Assembly: GCF_014639275.1 (NCBI RefSeq) | Contig: NZ_BMFW01000003.1 | Location: forward strand, 124,001 to 188,000 | DNA from: Arthrobacter liuii | Lineage (GTDB): Bacteria > Actinomycetota > Actinomycetes > Actinomycetales > Micrococcaceae | Length of the DNA stretch: 64,000 nucleotides | Direction of reading: 5' to 3' | In this document: in pieces, positions 62,968 through 64,000 of the stretch | How the letters are laid out: every line of letters begins with the position of its first letter | How positions within the stretch are numbered: the stretch's first letter is position 1 | The notes under the pieces: model-generated | The model's database searches: none | Told to the model about the DNA's origin: nothing | What the model saw: only the letters and a program-made list of their open reading frames with translations | Translations under genes and position numbers: made by a program

Positions 62968-64000
62968 ATGACCCAGCCTCCTTTTCCTGCCAGAAATGGC
63001 GCCAGCAACCAGCGCCTGCACGGCGAATACAAGGTCCCGGGCGGCAAGCTCGTCGTGGCGGACCTGGCAGTGGTGGACGGGGCCCTTGCGGACGTCTCCG
63101 TCAGTGGCGATTTCTTCCTGGAACCGGACGAGGCCCTTGAGGACATCAACCGTGCACTGACCGGGCTTCCGGACTCCATGCCGGCCGCGGACCTGGCAGC
63201 CGCCATCACCGCCGCCCTGCCGGCCGGAGCCGTGCTGTTCGGCTTCTCCGCGGACGCCGTGGCCGTGACCGTCCGCCGCGCGCTGGCGAAGGCCACCTCG
63301 TGGGGAGACCACGAGTGGAACGTCATTGCGCCAACCGTGCTTCCAACGGAAATCAACGTTGCCCTTGACGAGGTGCTGACCGAGGCCGTGGGTGCGGGTC
63401 AGCGCACTCCCACTCTCCGGTTTTGGGACTGGCAGGAGCCGTCGGTGGTCATCGGCAGCTTCCAGTCCGTACAGAACGAGGTGGATCCCGAGGGCGTTGC
63501 CAGACACGGCATCAACGTGGTCCGGCGGATCAGCGGCGGGGGAGCGATGTTCATGGAGGCCGGCAACTGCATCACCTACTCCCTCTACCTGCCGCAGACC
63601 CTGGTGGACGGGCTGAGCTTCGCCGACTCCTATCCGTTCCTCGACGCCTGGGTCATGGCGGCATTGGAACGGCTGGGCATCAATGCGTTCTACATCCCGC
63701 TGAACGACATCGCTACGGACCAGGGGAAGATCGGCGGTGCCGCGCAGAAGCGCCTGGCCAACGGCGGCATGCTGCACCACGTCACCATGAGCTATGACAT
63801 CGACGCCGACAAAATGGTGGAGGTCCTGCGGATCGGCAAGGAGAAGCTCTCCGACAAGGGCACCCGCAGTGCCAAGAAGCGGGTGGACCCGCTCCGCCGC
63901 CAAACCGGCCTGGCCCGCACGGCGATCATCGAGGCGATGATCGAGGTGTTCAGCGAGCGTTACGGGGCAACTCCATCACGGCTGGCAGGACACGAGCTGG
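62968..64000 (+). CDS. Lipoate-protein ligase family protein (partial, C-terminus outside window)
   Basis: About 344 codons before the window ends; no stop is reached. Residues about 18-75 (GEYKVPGGKLVVADLAVVDG) resemble the small accessory domain that normally follows the LplA catalytic domain or is encoded separately as LplB. The catalytic biotin/lipoate ligase domain comes second, from about 130: RRISGGGAMFMEAGNCITYS near 190-209 and GKIGGAAQKR near 254-263 with the conserved Lys. It should attach lipoate or octanoate to dehydrogenase E2 or GcvH proteins. ATG 62968 was chosen; an ATG three codons earlier is possible. Confidence 0.85.
   Translation, partial: MTQPPFPARNGASNQRLHGEYKVPGGKLVVADLAVVDGALADVSVSGDFFLEPDEALEDINRALTGLPDSMPAADLAAAITAALPAGAVLFGFSADAVAVTVRRALAKATSWGDHEWNVIAPTVLPTEINVALDEVLTEAVGAGQRTPTLRFWDWQEPSVVIGSFQSVQNEVDPEGVARHGINVVRRISGGGAMFMEAGNCITYSLYLPQTLVDGLSFADSYPFLDAWVMAALERLGINAFYIPLNDIATDQGKIGGAAQKRLANGGMLHHVTMSYDIDADKMVEVLRIGKEKLSDKGTRSAKKRVDPLRRQTGLARTAIIEAMIEVFSERYGATPSRLAGHEL

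Overview
The window reads as a chromosomal segment of a high-GC Gram-positive bacterium, most likely Micrococcaceae (Arthrobacter or Pseudarthrobacter type). Actinobacterial markers are RbpA, OpcA, a DUF3099 protein and the uvrC-rapZ-yvcK-whiA cluster. GTG and TTG starts, 4-base start/stop overlaps and apparently leaderless promoters are common. The order uvrC-rapZ-yvcK-whiA, gap-pgk-tpi-secG, pgl-opcA-zwf-tal-tkt, ctaB, suf, ABC-F follows the Mycobacterium tuberculosis Rv1420-Rv1473 backbone, so most of the window is vertically inherited core. The genus assignment is inference.

Layout. 1-7.3 kb: a DUF3516-type helicase (cut by the window edge), a trans-aconitate methyltransferase, and a three-gene operon of two asymmetric ABC exporter half-transporters plus a GntR/YtrA regulator. 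7.3-16.9 kb: uvrA behind a LexA-like box, a HAD phosphatase and PlsC-like acyltransferase, then uvrC-rapZ-yvcK-whiA. 17-21.9 kb: sodA, gapA-pgk-tpiA, secG and rbpA. 21.8-30 kb, minus strand: tkt-tal-pgi-zwf-opcA-pgl, the pentose phosphate operon. 30.5-36.9 kb: ctaB, a frameshifted SulP-carbonic anhydrase fusion gene, ctaA and an ABC-2 exporter. 37-42.1 kb: sufR-sufB-sufD-Rieske-sufC-sufT. 42.2-47.8 kb: a zinc metallopeptidase, an acyl-CoA ligase and an unusual thiolase that run convergently into bioY-bioM-bioN. 48-53.5 kb: accessory genes including a decayed radical-SAM (SplB-family) pseudogene and a P-type ATPase with a disturbed 5' end. 53.7-64 kb: an ABC-F protein, SURF1 and DUF3099 genes, two SDRs, serB, an ABC ATPase, a TSUP permease, an RNA methyltransferase, rpmE2 and a lipoate-ligase-like gene cut by the window end.

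Working together: glycolysis and pentose phosphate genes sit side by side on opposite strands; haem A synthesis (ctaA, ctaB) and SURF1 supply cytochrome oxidase; SUF makes Fe-S clusters. The most interesting unit is the acyl-CoA ligase/thiolase pair beside the biotin transporter, which recalls the BirA-controlled yhfU-yhfT-yhfS genes of Bacillus subtilis and may mark an uncharacterised biotin-linked acyl-CoA function. Other points are the two frameshifts in the SulP-carbonic anhydrase gene, the SplB remnant, two intergenic repeat families, and a recurring TANNNT-N6/7-start arrangement.
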